Part shown: piece by piece, positions 20,149-33,120 of the stretch | How the letters are laid out: each line of letters opens with the position of its first letter | How positions within the stretch are numbered: the first letter of the stretch is position 1 | Source of the DNA: Phocoena phocoena | Lineage: Eukaryota; Chordata; Mammalia; Artiodactyla; Phocoenidae | Direction of reading: 5' to 3' | Assembly: GCF_963924675.1 (NCBI RefSeq) | Contig: NC_089221.1 | Coordinates: 140,038,263-140,102,262, forward strand | Length of the DNA stretch: 64,000 bases | The notes under the pieces: generated by a model | The model's input: only the letters and a program-made list of their open reading frames with translations | Databases searched by the model: none | What the model was told of the DNA's origin: nothing | Made by a program: the position numbers and the translations under genes

Positions 20149-20690
20149 CATATACACAATGGAATATTACTCAGCCTTAAAAAGAAATGAAATTGAGATA
20201 TTTGTAATGAGATGGATAGACCTAGAGTCTGTCATACAGAGTGAAGTAAGTCAGAAAGACAAAGACAGATACCGTATGCTAACACATATATATGGAATTT
20301 GAGGGGAAAAAATGTCATGAAGAACCTAGGGATAAGACAGGAATGGAGGCGCAGACCTACTGGAGAGCGGACTTGGGGATATGGGGAGGGGGAAGGGTGA
20401 GTTTTGACAGGGCGAGAGAGAGTCATGGACATATACACACTAACAAACGTGGTGGGGTGGATAGCTGGGGGGAAGCAGCCGCAAGGCACAGGGATATTAG
20501 CTCGGGGCTTTGGGACAGCCTGGAGGGGTGGGAGGGGGAGAGTGGGAGGGAGGGAGATGCAGGAGGGAAGACACATGGGAGCACATGTATATGTATAGCT
20601 GATTCACTTTGTTATAAATCAGAAACTAACACACCATTGTAAAGCAATTATACCCCAATAAAGATGTTAAAAAAAAAAAAAAAAAAAAAA
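20149..20690 (+). mobile_element. Young L1 3' end with perfect target-site duplication
   Basis: A 5'-truncated LINE-1 starting at tatacacaatggaatattac (end of ORF2), with a purine-rich 3' UTR (gggagggggaagggtgag; ggtgggaggg) and caataaagatg before a long A run. Flanked by the 15-bp duplication aaagagtgctataaa at 20134-20148 and 20691-20705, identical on both sides, so it is among the younger L1 inserts here. Confidence 0.93.
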
Positions 20691-20705
20691 AAAGAGTGCT
20701 ATAAA

Positions 20706-21370
20706 GTCAGTCTTATCTCCATGGCCACTTTACAGTAGCAATGTGTATTCCATTTTTAAGATACTAATCAAATTTTAGTTAAAATAGTAACATGTATTCT
20801 CAGTAACAATACTATAAATGATCTGTTTTGCACTTAATGTAACAGTAAAAACATATATTCAATGGTGTTATTATTATTTTAAATATTTAATTGTTTTTGT
20901 TTATGTTTCAAAATGCAGCAATAAAATTTACTTCAACTGCAATCACCCATGCAACTACAACTTTTCTTATAATTTTCCATAAATAATAAATAATGCAGTG
21001 CCTATAAATGCACAACAATCTTTCTTGGGAAAAGTTGGCTTTTGACTGCTGTAATTTTTGTGAGATTTGTCAAGTCAAGATAGAATTTTAACTAACTTGG
21101 GGTCCACCTGCTGCTAAGTGATCTAGGAACATGTAGAAGACTTGTTTTCTTTAGGACAAGCTATAACTGCTCTGGGAATCGTAAAATGTATATTTCTGCC
21201 CCTGTTTTGTTATTGTCAACAGAGTATACTCATTAACAATGGGAAAGTAGCTGAACTTCAACCATTTAGTATAAGGATTAGGTTGATTAGCTTCTGAGGG
21301 TAGGATGGCTGAGTTGGAATGAAAGACTTGACTTCTCAGTATCTGCATACATAAACTATTTGCCACTCAT
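20706..21370. other. Intergenic stretch, no gene supported
   Basis: AT-rich, with no repeat or coding signal that I can name. Confidence 0.5.
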
Positions 21371-21386
21371 AAAAGACTAACAACTT

Positions 21387-21703
21387 ACTGGGCTTCCCTG
21401 GTGGTGCATGGTTATAATCTGCATGCCAATGCAGGAGACACGGGTTCAAGCCCTGGTCTGGGAATATCCCACATGCCGCGGAGCAACTAAGCCCGTGCGC
21501 CACAACTACTGAGCCTGCATGCCACAACTACTGAAGCCCGCACGCCTAGAGCCTGTGCTGCACAACAAGAGAAGCCACCACAATGAGAAGCCAGCGCACC
21601 ACAATGAAGAGTAGCTCCCGTTCATCGCAACTGGAGAAAGCCCGCACACAGCAATGAAGACCCAACGCAGAACCAAAAGTTAATTAATTAATTAATTTTT
21701 TTA
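21387..21703 (+). mobile_element. CHR-type SINE, long form
   Basis: Begins gggcttccctggtggtgcatgg, has the cacaactactgagcctgcatg body and ends with caacgcag plus a taat microsatellite tail. The duplication aaaagactaacaactt flanks it at 21371-21386 and 21704-21719. Confidence 0.93.
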
Positions 21704-21719
21704 AAAAGACTAACAACTT

Positions 21720-23270
21720 TCTTTCCTGACCGTGTCTGTAACTAGGTCAACAGCCATTTTGAAAAGAGAGAATCCAGAAAAATCTCTTTTAAATAGAAGC
21801 AGCAGCAACTGAGTTACGAATTGAGTTATTTGTCAAGTGATCTTGTCTTGAGAAAGTATAAATAACCTTTAGAGAAGTGATAGAGACATCTACTACCAGC
21901 TATTGACCACATACCATGCTAGAACAGAAGTCAATACATAAACAAAACAAGGTTAAATACATTAGCAAGGACTCAGTGCCATGTAACTGCAGTGTGCCCC
22001 AATCCTTCTCTCTCTCTTTTTTGTCTCCAATTTTTATGTGTAGGAGGAAGGCAGGAGGGAATCAAAGCTTGCAAGGAGAATTTTGCCTTGATATTTTGCT
22101 AATTTAATGTTCAGCATCTGGTCCATCTGCTGCTGTGCATGGGCTATGGTGATCTGACACTGTTTATGGAATGCTGATTGAAAAATAATGAAGAGTCGAC
22201 TTCAGATTGAAATTCTTTGCAGGTGAACTAACAACATTCAAGCTTATTAAGACCAGTCAATAACTAACCAAATTTTTGCTTTTGAGTTATTTTAACAGAT
22301 GGCTGCCTTATCTTCTTTCATAAGCTCACAAACAGTGCTCATTTGCATTTTCTTTACATCTTAGAAAACAGTTGCTGTGGTTCTTCACTTTTATTCCCTT
22401 ATGCATTTAAGTTGAATTTTTTTATGTTGAAATTTTGCTCTGAGCTTTTCCACTTTATAGTGGCAAGGTTAGAATAAGTTAGTAATAATTAAGTGTGGGT
22501 CAGAGGCATATGTAATTTTTGACATATGCCTTGGAAACTCAAGCTGCCTTAGGAAAACACCCCACCCATTTCTTCAGCTGCAAAATGAGAGATTCTGTGT
22601 TTGCCAGTCAGCATCTGCCTATATAAGACAATTTTTCAACGTTAGAGAAAGTTTAAGGCAATAAGGTGATTTTTTCTAATAGTTACGGTGACTTTTTGTA
22701 ACTACAAACAGATATTTAAGCAATTATGACAAAGTCACATCTCTGAGTGCTTACAGGGCAAAGCTTTCCAATGGCTCAAAGCAATATACACATCATCCTA
22801 AATCTAGGACTATTTGGCGAGTATCATAGTGGCACATTACAGCAATATGGAATTTATCCCAATTAGTTGAAACTTTTTCTCCTCTTGTCTAGCCTAATTT
22901 AGTTCTAGAAATACTTGAAAGAATTTTTTTATCTCATGGATAGAGCTTTCCTTTAATCAAGGATAATAAGCGCTAGTTGAGAGAAATAGGAGTCTTGATC
23001 TGTTGGGAAGTAACATAAAGGCTTATATTGTGGAGATGTGGTCAATTAATTGCAATATTCATAAAAGTTCTCAAAACTATAAAAGGAAAATTGGTAGCAG
23101 GTCTGAAAATATCATAATTACCATCCCAAGATACAAGCAAACCAGTTTACACATAAGCTAGTTTGATAATTCTGCAGCCAATTAGTAACAATACAACCAA
23201 AGTTACCTGAAGTACTCAGAGAACAGAGATTGTTCTTGTTACACTCTTCAAACAAAACAAAACCAAGCCT
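21720..23270. other. Intergenic stretch, no gene supported
   Basis: Noncoding AT-rich sequence; random short ORFs only. Confidence 0.5.
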
Positions 23271-23279
23271 AGTATGGTA

Positions 23280-23790
23280 GATTGGTTATATTAATGGTCC
23301 CAAATAATGCCTCCCTACACTGTGGCCCTTAACTGTGTGGTCCTCTCCCACTCTGTCTCCCGCTGTGGCCAACTAACTTATTTTAGCCAATGGGATACTA
23401 GTCCACATGTTGCAAGCAGAGACTTGAGGACATGTACGTTTCTGCTGTTCTCTGGTGTGACTGAGGGGCTGGCTTACTCTTGGACCCTTACCACTACCAG
23501 ATGAACATTCCTAGGCTAGTCTGCTGAAAAGATAAGAGAAACATATGGACTAAACCCAAACTGTCCAAGCTAAAGTCATCCTAGTTAAGACAGCCCTCTG
23601 CTTACCTGCCAGCTGACCAGAGATGCATGAGCCAGCCCACCTCAGATCAACCCAGCCTCTATCAATAAAATAAGCAGCCAACCCACAGACTTATGAGAAA
23701 TAATAAATGTGTGTTTTAAACATCTTTGTTTTGAGGTGAGTTATTACACAGTATTATTATGGCAATAGATTATTGATACACCTTGTTACA
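23280..23790 (+). repeat. Ancient LTR-like remnant (MaLR-type, tentative)
   Basis: Phrases such as tagccaatgggatactag, gcaagcagagacttgag and ctgaccagagatgcatgagc, with a tail of ttatgagaaataataaatg and a final run like attattatggcaatagattattgatac, resemble MLT1-class LTRs. Assigned from memory. Confidence 0.5.
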
Positions 23791-25010
23791 GTCTGAAAAT
23801 CTTTCTGAAAACTTATAAATCCACCTTTTTGCCTGAATCTGTTGATTTGCTAAACACAGTAATTTTCTCCATTTGTCTCTTTCCCTCAATAAATTGAAAT
23901 TAAATGCTTCATTACGTACTGAAATGTCTCTCTGTTATTACCATTACTTGCATTTCCAGTGCAGTATACCAGTTATCTAAAATTACTATTCAACTTCCAG
24001 GTCAAATTTTTGCAGTTTTCCAATATGCCTTCTACCTAAAAGAAGTCTTAAAACTTGAAGGGACACTTCTAAAAGAGATTAGGCTTAATCAGAGAAAAAA
24101 ATATCCTAAAGGTCTTTGAGGAAATAAATCAAAAAAACAAAAAACAAAAAACTTGGAGTATATGCAATTCCTTGCTGCTACATTTTTTTTTCTTTTTGAG
24201 TTTCAAATAAAGGTCAGCTTAATAACAACTAGAACCAATCTATTTCTTGTCGTTATCAGTCAAAGTTCAGGTCATTTTAAAGGGACCCTCCACTCCTTGA
24301 CAAGTTTTCCATACCTTTCCTAAGGACAGTACTGTATCAACATTAGTATGATATGCTTATCATATGTCTTTGCACTGAGGGATTGGAAATCATCGATTTT
24401 TCTTTACAGAAAGGAAATCTGGGCCATTGAAGAGGTGAGGTCATTTGCTTTTTGCTCAGCCTCTCAGAATCTTGGTTTTTTCTTTTATCACAAATCAAAT
24501 GAAGTTGCTGGGCACAGAAAGTTCTGAGCAATTTGATTGTCTTCAAATAACTATTTTTCCTCCATATTTCTGTGGGAATAGAGAATACAGAATCAGAAAA
24601 CAGAAATGATTTGTTTTTATCATAAATCCATCAACCCACATAAAGGCATAGGTGTGGAAATTTAATGTGAGAAAGTTATAGGTTTTAAAGTTCTAAAATA
24701 AAGGTAAGATACTTTATTTCTAGTGGGTTTATAGCATGTGATGAGAGTGTAGGAAATAAACAAAGAGATGTAAGATTGCCAAGCTAATGGCCACTTATTG
24801 ATAATGATAAAACACATTACTGAGAATGATAAAAAACTGCTATATCTTCTTACTCTAAGTCAGACTCTCTGCTAAGTGTTTTCCAAACATTTAATTTAAT
24901 GCTACAACAACCATATGATTCAATGGCAAAAACAAGTAGTTGGCATATCCAAGAGCCATTTCTCTTTCCCTTCTCTCATACTACCTTCTACTACTATGGC
25001 TAGAAAAGTG
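23791..25010. other. Intergenic stretch, no gene supported
   Basis: No coding exon, RNA gene or clear young repeat was recognised. Confidence 0.5.
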
Positions 25011-25410
25011 AAATATTCAGTTTTCCAGTTTTCCTTGTAGTAAGAGATGGCCATGAGATAATGTTCTATCCAAGTATATATAAGCAGAAGTTGTTTCAGG
25101 AGATTTCTGGGAAAACTTTTGTTTTCTTAATCAAAAGAGATAGTCATGAATGACATGACTTTTCTCCCTTTCTTCCTGCCTTGAATGCAGATTTGATGCC
25201 TACAGCTGTGGCAGCCATCTTGTCACCACATGGAAAGGGCCTAGAGGATTACAGAGGTGCCAATCCTGTTAATACTGAACCACTAAACCAATCCCAAGAG
25301 CCTCTATCTCCAGATTTCTCATCATGAAAGAGAAGATAAACCTCTACTTATTCAAGTCACTGTTAGGCAAGAGTTTCACTACTTCAACTTGTAAACATTC
25401 CTAATAGGAA
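25011..25410 (+). repeat. Ancient repeat, LTR-like, tentative
   Basis: A segment with cagctgtggcagccatcttgtc and gagaagataaacctctacttattcaagtcactgtt resembles the 3' half of an old mammalian LTR. Family not assigned. Confidence 0.35.
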
Positions 25411-26425
25411 TTTCAGATCCCATGTTTGTTTCTTTTGTTTTATGTTTTTCTTTTTGCCTATTTGTAGATTAGTTTCTTTAATTCACCTCCAGGAATGCTA
25501 AAGTCCAAAATAAATCCACATATTCCATTAAAAATTTATATAATATCTAAATATGAAACATATCAGGTAGGTTTTAATTTTGCCTTGTTTAACATTCAAC
25601 AAATTGAAATTGGGCTGTGCACAGATATCCTAGTAACTTCAAGCATTAAAGCAATCTCTTAATTTTGAATACCCATTCATTCTAAAATATACACAAAATA
25701 TGCAAAGAGGTGTTCATACTTAGCTAGAAACAAATAGAAGCTATGATGTCATAATTGAAAAATAACCTTAAGTAAACATCCTATACTATTTAATATCCTA
25801 TATTAAAAGTATAGATTTAAAAATGTAAACAATTAAAAAAATTAAATATCCATGCAAAATACCCAATGCAGAAGATACACTTCATATTCATTCATCTGTT
25901 TTTCACACATATACCTAAGTCCTTATGTCTGGGAAGGTGCTTTGTATTTCTGTTTGTTATCAAATCCCATGTTCTTAAGCAAGCTCAGTACTACCTCTCT
26001 CTGTACTCAATATTGAAGTAAACATTCTATCAGCAATCCCTCCAAAACTTCCCAACACCAATCTTTTCCTAGATTCCAAGTGCATGTAAGGTGCTGGTTA
26101 TAAACTGAAATCAATTGATTGTTGATTTTAGTATAATGATCACCAAGAAAAGCAGAATTAGCAGATGGAATAAGCAGAAGGTTTACTTTTTATTTGGCCA
26201 TGTGGTGGAAATAAAATAACAGAGACCAAAACAGACATTAAAGTATAAAATGAATGACTTTCAGAGAGTGTATTTCCTGGGAGCAGGCCTTGCATTCATC
26301 CCTTTGAGGATGCAGTAATCCTCAAACCACTCCTAATTTAGAGAACTTTGGAACTATTAGAATGACTCAGTGAGGATTTTGAATTCTGAGGACAATGAAG
26401 TATAACTGCACTCTCAGACTTTGGT
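25411..26425. other. Intergenic stretch, no gene supported
   Basis: AT-rich noncoding sequence. Confidence 0.5.
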
Positions 26426-26427
26426 AT

Positions 26428-26625
26428 CATAGAAAGAGTTCAGGCTTTAAAGCCAGATGAACATTTACTAGCAAATCACACCTGGGATGATTTACTTAGC
26501 ATCTTTGAGCATTAGGGTCTCATCTATAACTCACAGAGAAGTTGCAGACTAAATATACCATTTTTTAAAGTGTTGGTACAGACTATGGCATATATTAAAT
26601 GTTCAATAAATGATGGCTATTTTTA
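26428..26625 (+). repeat. MIR-type SINE remnant
   Basis: Shows agttcaggctttaaagccagatg, a core with catctttgagc..., and a tail ending ttaaatgttcaataaatgatgg, typical of MIR. Heavily diverged. Confidence 0.6.
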
Positions 26626-29265
26626 TTAGTTTATTTTGATATATTATCTTACTTTTAAGTATCTTTAGACAAAGCTAGAAAAAAAAATCACAGTATGTTC
26701 AGCCAGTTTCACACTTACTCAAAATGAATTTCTGGCCTCAAAATTAAATCTTCTTTTATAACCTATAATCTTTAAGTATGAGGCAAGAAAACTGTGGTGA
26801 GAGCAACCATTGATCATGACGAGATCCCTGACTGAGCTGAGTAAACACTGGGTAAACTCCAAGTTCAATGAGGATTGAGCAAAAATGAAATAAAACCACA
26901 GCAAGTACTGTTTGCTCCATCTGCCTAAAATGTGGAGAAAGTGCAATTGGGGTGTCCTGTTAGCCTTCTTTTTATTTGTTTAGTAAATGTGAGAGTAGTC
27001 AAGGAGCCCGTGGTACATTTGGCAGTGTGGGTCACAAAATGTTAGCTATAAATAAAACACAAGATCCGATACCCTCTTTTCATCCATTCTTCCCTCAAGA
27101 CTGTTCATTTGACAAGTATTTCAGCTCCTTCTGTTTGTTAGGCACTGAGGATACAAAGGTTAATGAGATACAGTTCCTGTCCCTGTGAGATCTCCCATTG
27201 TGGTTAGAATGAGAAACCTTTAAAATCTGACTGCTGGAGCAACCATGATGAGCAGCAAGGTGAGTGCAGAATGAGAACGTGGAAAATAAAAGCTCTGCAG
27301 CTCAAGTTATTAATCAAAGTTATAATGTGAAAGGTCTCCCCTCCCCTGCCTCCCTGATCAAGCGTCTCTATGTGAGTGCCAAACCTGGGAGACTGGAGTG
27401 AGGCAGAGAAGATGACCCAGGCTTGGATTGAACTAAGATTATGAAACCAGCCTGAGGAAAAACAAAGAACTATGGATAATGTGTCCCATCTAGCCTGACT
27501 CAGAAACTCCAAATGTCCACTCTGCCCAGCAGTCCAGGTGGGCAGCCGGTGAACCCAGCTCGTGTCCCCATGAGGTGACCTTCTCCCAAGGAGAAATAGT
27601 GGCAATTGTGTCCTGGTGACAAATCAGAAGCCTCCCTGGTTACCAAACCCAACCAGGTACACTTTGTCTATGGTCACTGGGTTCCCTACAACAGCTGAGT
27701 GAACAGAGGTGGTGGACGGAGTAGTAGTGAGACTGACATGCAAACAAGTAATTATAATACAATGTAATGTGGAAGTTCAGATTGGTGAGCAATGAACTCA
27801 CTTAAGTCCTGGGATCAGATGCTCAGCTCACAGAAAGCTCAGAAGACTTGTCACCTGATGATACTTGGAGGAGGATATAGAAATTTCGTGAAGCTGCTGT
27901 GTGGAAGCAGGGAGTCAAGGAGAGAGCATGCATGCCAACGGAAGAGCAGAGCAGGAGGTAAGAAAATAATTGAAGTGCTCTGCGAAAGATAAACAATTTG
28001 ACGTAACTGGAGTGCAAGTGCTCCGTGTGCGGGAGAGGTGAGGGCAGTGGGTGGTAGGGGTAGGAGTGAGGAGAGCAATGAGACAGAAAGTTAAACCCAG
28101 ATTGGGTATGGCGTTTTATGCATAAGTAAAGGGTCAGACAAACTATGTGCCCAAGCAGCTCAAATTTGCTCCCCAAAAGGGCATTTTTAAATTTCCTATA
28201 GATTACATAATCATCTTTACAAAAAATTCCATATTTTTGTTCTTTCTTGAAAACTCAGATGTGGTGGTAATCTCAGAGGTGAGGTGATCATGTGGCCCTC
28301 TTAGAGCCACGTGGGATCCAGTGGGCCATGGACCCTGCCCAGTGCATCTCACTTGTTTTGTTTCCCGCCAGAGCCTGGAAGTCATGTGAGTTTTTCACTC
28401 CTGCACTCAAGGATGGAAAGATAACAAAAGTATTTTATAGGAATACTGATAAGATCGCATTCATTATCTGCTCAACTCTGTGAGCAAAAAAAGAAGGGAT
28501 ATCACAGAAACTCTACTAATGCCAGCATTTTAATAGTTTAAAACTCTTTCACTGTTGCCTTCGCAATTTTCAATAGTATGTAAAATGGACCTCTGAAATA
28601 CAACTATCTTACTACCAAATCCTTCTTTTTCTCTCCTTTTGTAACATAATTTTCAAATCATGGAGCCCATCCCCAGAAAGCCACAGAAGATAAATTATTT
28701 CACTGTGCTGAGTGCCTTAAACAATTCAAATCAAAACAAACCCTGAACTTACTATCACTCACTGATGATGTTCTAATGCACATTAAATATCTAGCATTAC
28801 TCTACTTGGTTATATAAAAGTGTATCCTAATTTGTAGTGTTTGCAAAGCCCTTCAGCATATGCGTTGGTGTGGTACGTGGCCTCAGTATGTTTCACCCCC
28901 AAGTCAGAGCAAAATTGAGTTTAACAGTATCAGCATACTTCATTGCAGTGCGCTGAATTAAAAACAAATTAATATTTTATCCTCAGGTAACTCTTAAAAT
29001 CTACAAAGTCTTATTGAAAGAGATTTATTAAAAGAACTAGGAGTTTGGCTGGTTTAGTTTAGCTTTTTATTTATTTACTAATCAGAGCAATTTTGACATT
29101 CTCCAAGATGCACAGCTAAGATGCATAAAATGTAAAGCTTCTCAAGAAACTGAAGTTACAAAATCCTCTAAAGTAAAATATTGACCAATGAAGAATATGA
29201 AGATGTATCTCATGCCATCACAATAAATGAACTCGAGGTGGAAAAAAAATGATTGACAAAGAGAT
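26626..29265. other. Intergenic stretch, no gene supported
   Basis: No recognised gene. An old dispersed repeat phrase (gttaggcactgaggatacaaagg) occurs near 27140. A 133-codon minus-strand frame at 27204-27605 has no domain that I can identify and is probably chance. Confidence 0.5.
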
Positions 29266-29269
29266 AGAT

Positions 29270-29418
29270 CTCTATTATTTACTGAACACCTTCTAAAGTC
29301 AGGTACTATATTGGGCTTTTTACATATTATACATTTAAATCTTACAGCAAATCTATGAGAAGTTTAAGTCCCCACTTTATAGGTGCAGAAGCTAAGGCTC
29401 AGAGAGGTTAAGTAACAT
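29270..29418. repeat. MIR/L2-like remnant
   Basis: Contains aggctcagagaggttaagtaacatg, a phrase common in old mammalian SINE/LINE tails. Diverged and orientation uncertain. Confidence 0.5.
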
Positions 29419-29586
29419 GTGGCCTCTCCCGTCGCGGAGGACAGGCTCCGGACGCGCAGGCTCAGCGGCCATGGCTCACGGGCCCAGCCGCTCCGCGGCA
29501 TGTGGGATCTTCCCAGACTAGGGCACGAACCCGTGTCCCCTGCATCGGCAGGCGGACTCTCAACCACTGCGCCACCAGGGAAGCCC
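29419..29586 (-). mobile_element. CHR-2-type SINE, 3'-truncated
   Basis: Minus-strand copy with ccaccagggaagccc at its 5' end and the ctccgcggcatgtgggatcttccc body, lacking the usual tail with poly-A. It lies between an old MIR/L2-like segment (about 29270-29418) and an L1, so its end may have been removed by a later rearrangement. Confidence 0.88.
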
Positions 29587-29587
29587 G

Positions 29588-30400
29588 ATTCAATATTTTT
29601 ATACATTATGAAAGGCTCACCATGGTGAGTCTAGTTACCATCTGTCACCGTACAAAGTTATTACAATATTATTGACTCTATTCTCTATGCTGTACATTAC
29701 ATTCTCATGATTTATTTTTTAAGTGAAAGTTTGTAATTCTTAATCCCCTTCCCCTATTTAGCCCATCCTTCCCATCTCCCTCCTCTCTGGCAACCACTAG
29801 TTTGCTTCCTGTATCTATGAATCTGTTTCTGTTATATTTGTTCATTTGTTTTATATTTTTAGAGTCCACAAATAAGTAAAATCATATGGTTTTTGTCTTT
29901 CTCTGTCTGACTTATTTCACTTAGCATAGCATAATACCCTCTAGGCCCATCCATGTTGTCATAAATGGCAAGATTTCATTTTTTTATGTCTGAGTAATAT
30001 TCCATTATATATACATGCCACATTTCTTTATCCATTCATCTACAGACAGACACTCAGGTTGCTTCCATACCTTTACGATTGTAAATAATGCTGCAACGAA
30101 CCTCGGGGTGCATATATCTTCTCAAATTAGTGTTTTCATTGTTTTCAGATAAATACCCAGAAGTGGAATTGCTAGATCATATGGTAGTTCTAGTTTTAAT
30201 TTTCTGAGGAACCTCCATACTCTTTTCCACAGTGGCTGCACCAATTTATATTCCAACCAATGGTGTACAAGGGTTCCCTTTTATCTACATCCTCAACAAC
30301 ACTTATTACTTGTCTTTCAGACAACACCCCTTCTGACAGGTATGAGGCGATATCTCATTGTAGTTTGGATTTTCATTTCCCTGATGATTAGTGATATTAA
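29588..30400 (-). mobile_element. L1 3' portion (inverted partner at 30401-30926)
   Basis: Minus-strand LINE-1 3' UTR and ORF2 end: cttatttcacttagcatagc, tgtctgagtaatattccatt and ggcaaccactagtttgcttcc are antisense L1 phrases. It ends at the antisense of the segment just 3' of the piece in the next feature. Confidence 0.88.
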
Positions 30401-30926
30401 TCTATGACAAAGGAGGCAAGAATATACAATAGGGAAAAGACAGCCTCTTCAGTAAATGGTGTTGGGAAAACTGGACAGCTACATGCAAAAGAATGAAACT
30501 AGACCACTTTCTTATACCACGTATAAAAATAAACGCAAAATAAATTAAAGACTTAAATGTAAGACCTTAAACTATAAAATTCCTGGAAAGAAACATAGGG
30601 AGTACTCTCTTTGACATCAGTATTAACAATTTTTATTTCTTTTGGATCTGTTTCAAAAGGCGAAGGGAACAAAAGCAAAAATAAACAAATGGGACTATAT
30701 CAAACTAAAAAGCTCTTGTACAGTGAAGGAAACCATCAACAAAATGAAAAGGCAACCTACTGGATGGAGAAAGATATTTGTAAATCATATGTCCAATAAG
30801 GGGTTAATATCCAAAATATATTTTAAAAATTCATACAACTCAATATCAAAAAACAAACAATCTGATTTTAAAATGGGCAAAGGACCCAAATAGACATTTT
30901 TCCAAAGAAGACATACAGATGGCCAA
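30401..30926 (+). mobile_element. L1 ORF2 segment, inverted relative to 29588-30400
   Basis: Plus-strand L1 ORF2 sequence (gtgttgggaaaactggacagc; atgggcaaaggacccaaatag). In the L1 consensus order its end almost meets the start of the preceding minus-strand piece, with only a short gap. This is the usual structure of a twin-priming 5' inversion. Frame is degenerate. Confidence 0.85.
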
Positions 30927-31124
30927 AGCTATGCTTTGAAAGGAAACTCAACACTTAAAATGATCAGGAATTACACTGAGTATTACCCAATCCTGCTGAA
31001 GAACCACTGCCAATCTCAACTCTATGGAGGATCTGAAGCTAGATGCACATATTAGGGAAGGGAGGTTTACAGGTGCCTCATATTTGTTCCTCTGTTAAGG
31101 GGTACTCCTGCAAAGGTTACACAA

Positions 31125-31126
<2 letters not shown>

Positions 31127-31170
<44 letters not shown>
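31127..31170. repeat. (AC)n microsatellite
   Basis: Uninterrupted dinucleotide run of 44 bases; a likely polymorphic marker. Confidence 0.97.
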
Positions 31171-31171
<1 letters not shown>

Positions 31172-32680
31172 AGCAGCATTATTATCATCAAACTGACAGC
31201 AGTCCTATATGTCTAGAAAGTTATGAGAGGATGGGCCATTCCTCCCCGCAAAATAGTTAGGCCATCTTAAAGGAGATCAAATATTGGGTACCTGGACAGA
31301 CACCGCCCCTGTAAGTGCATAGATAAATGTGCACTATCCTGCTAAAAAGACAGCAATAAACACACTCACAGGCTATCCATCATGGCTAACACTCTGAACT
31401 GAACTGGGCACCAGAGGCCGCTGAAAAGAAATCCTTAAACCAAAGACCCCCTTTTACTTGTTTCTTTAATATTTCACTAGGTTTGAGGAAAAGCTGGCCA
31501 AACAACTCCACCAAAGTAGCAATAGTTCCATCCAGATATTTTTGTATGCAAAGGAGCCAAAAAACTCAAGGGTAAGAATAATGAAGCTGCCAAACAAGAT
31601 GGATGTAATGGCAGCACGAAGCAACAGGATAAGTGACTGAATTGCAGAATGAGGGCTATGCTGCTGAGGCCAGTAAACCGAAGGTGGCTTGTTGGGACTA
31701 AGCTCTAAACATTAAGATTGGGTCACATCAGAAAAACTCCAAGAGAGGCTTTGAAAAAGCAGATCCCTTTCTGATGGCTTCATTTCATTTACGAATTCAC
31801 AGAGTTACACACCTAATTTCAAATTTTGCTATCTGCCTAGTATGAAAAAACAGAAAGAGCAGGAAATAATATCCTCAATAAAAAAAAAGACAGGTAATAG
31901 CAGTTATCAGAACTTAAATGAAATCATTATTCTACTTGATGTCAACAACTGTGCTGTAAATGGGCACGTTTCCAGAATCTTGACACTTATTTTATGTCCA
32001 GATTTCACAATTTTTCCCAGTTACAATAGCATTTGCAGGGAGCTCTTATATTCCTGCCTATATATTGTCTTAGATCTTAAACTCTTAGAGGCAATGATAT
32101 GTTTTACACTTACTTTTATGTAACCGGCTGCACTTTCTTTTAAATAATAACTCATTGCTTTTATAAAGCAGATTATATATTTCAATAGAGTTTTTCCATT
32201 ATATCATTTTGTTTGGCTCTCATTGTCTTGTGGGGAAGAGCAGTATGGCATTATCCCAATTTTACGGTTAAATTTTAAAAGAAGAGTTTCTCAAGAACAC
32301 ACAACTATTCAGCCAGAGAGTTGAGGCAAGAACCTGAATCTTCTGATCTAAGGATAAATGAACCTAATTTTCAGATCTATTTTTTTTTTCCCAAGAAGGA
32401 AAAAGCAGCAATGATTTTCATGTAATCCTCTTAAGTGTACTCAGCCTAAGTCATGCAACAAACTCCGGGAACCCATGAGCGAAATCTTCAGAACTTGTTG
32501 TTTAGCCCAGATATTGTTATAAAGGGCAGTATAACAAAGTGCTTAGGCAGTTGGCAGAAATGTGAGTAAGCTATTTTCTTTGAGGAAGAAATTAATTTTG
32601 ATTAGGTGTATGTTGAAGTTTTAATTAATATGATGGCCTATGGAATAGCTTAAATATAAAATAAAGCAAAGCTCATTACT
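31171..32680. other. Intergenic stretch, no gene supported
   Basis: No coding exon recognised. The 93-codon frame at 31842-32123 shows no domain. Confidence 0.5.
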
Positions 32681-32683
32681 TTG

Positions 32684-33120
32684 GACTGAATGTCTGCGTG
32701 CCCCCAAAATTCATACGTTGAAACCATAACCCCAACATGATGGTATTTGGATATGGGGTCTTTGGTAATTAGGAATATGGTAATAAGGTAATTAGAGTTA
32801 GATTAGGTTGTGAAGGTAGGACCCTCATGATGGGATTAATGCCTTTATAGCAATACAAAGAGGATGAGACATGAGAGCTCTCTCTTAGGGCACACACCCA
32901 GGAAGGCCATGTGAAGACATAAACAGGAAGAGGACCCTCACCAAGAAAATGACCATGTTAGTACCCTGATCTTGGATTTCTAGGCGTCAGAACGGTGAGA
33001 AATAAATTGTTCCTCAAATTTATTTTTGAGAAACAATTATTGTTTCTCAAATCTAAAATTGTTGTTTTAGCTACCCAGTCTATAATATTCTGTTATAGCA
33101 GCCCAAGCAGACTGAGACAG
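32684..33120 (+). repeat. MLT1-type MaLR solo LTR
   Basis: Begins tttggactgaatgtctgcgtg, contains aacatgatggtatttgg and ctcatgatgggattaatgcc, and ends in the gctacccagtctataatattctgttatagcagccc...gactgagacag phrase. These are MLT1A-like landmarks. Near 33005-33055 a small inverted duplication (ctcaaatttatttttgag and neighbours) sits inside it. Confidence 0.8.

Noticed and set aside
20232..20642. 114- to 116-codon ORFs on both strands
   Set aside because: They fall in the purine-rich L1 3' UTR, where low stop-codon density makes chance frames.
27204..27605. 133-codon minus-strand ORF
   Set aside because: No recognisable domain, low-complexity composition and no supporting signals; chance is more likely.
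29364..29628. Overlapping ORFs on both strands (also at 46920-47374, 49651-49981, 52399-52748 and 55826-56297)
   Set aside because: All lie within GC-rich CHR SINEs, which give chance frames on both strands.
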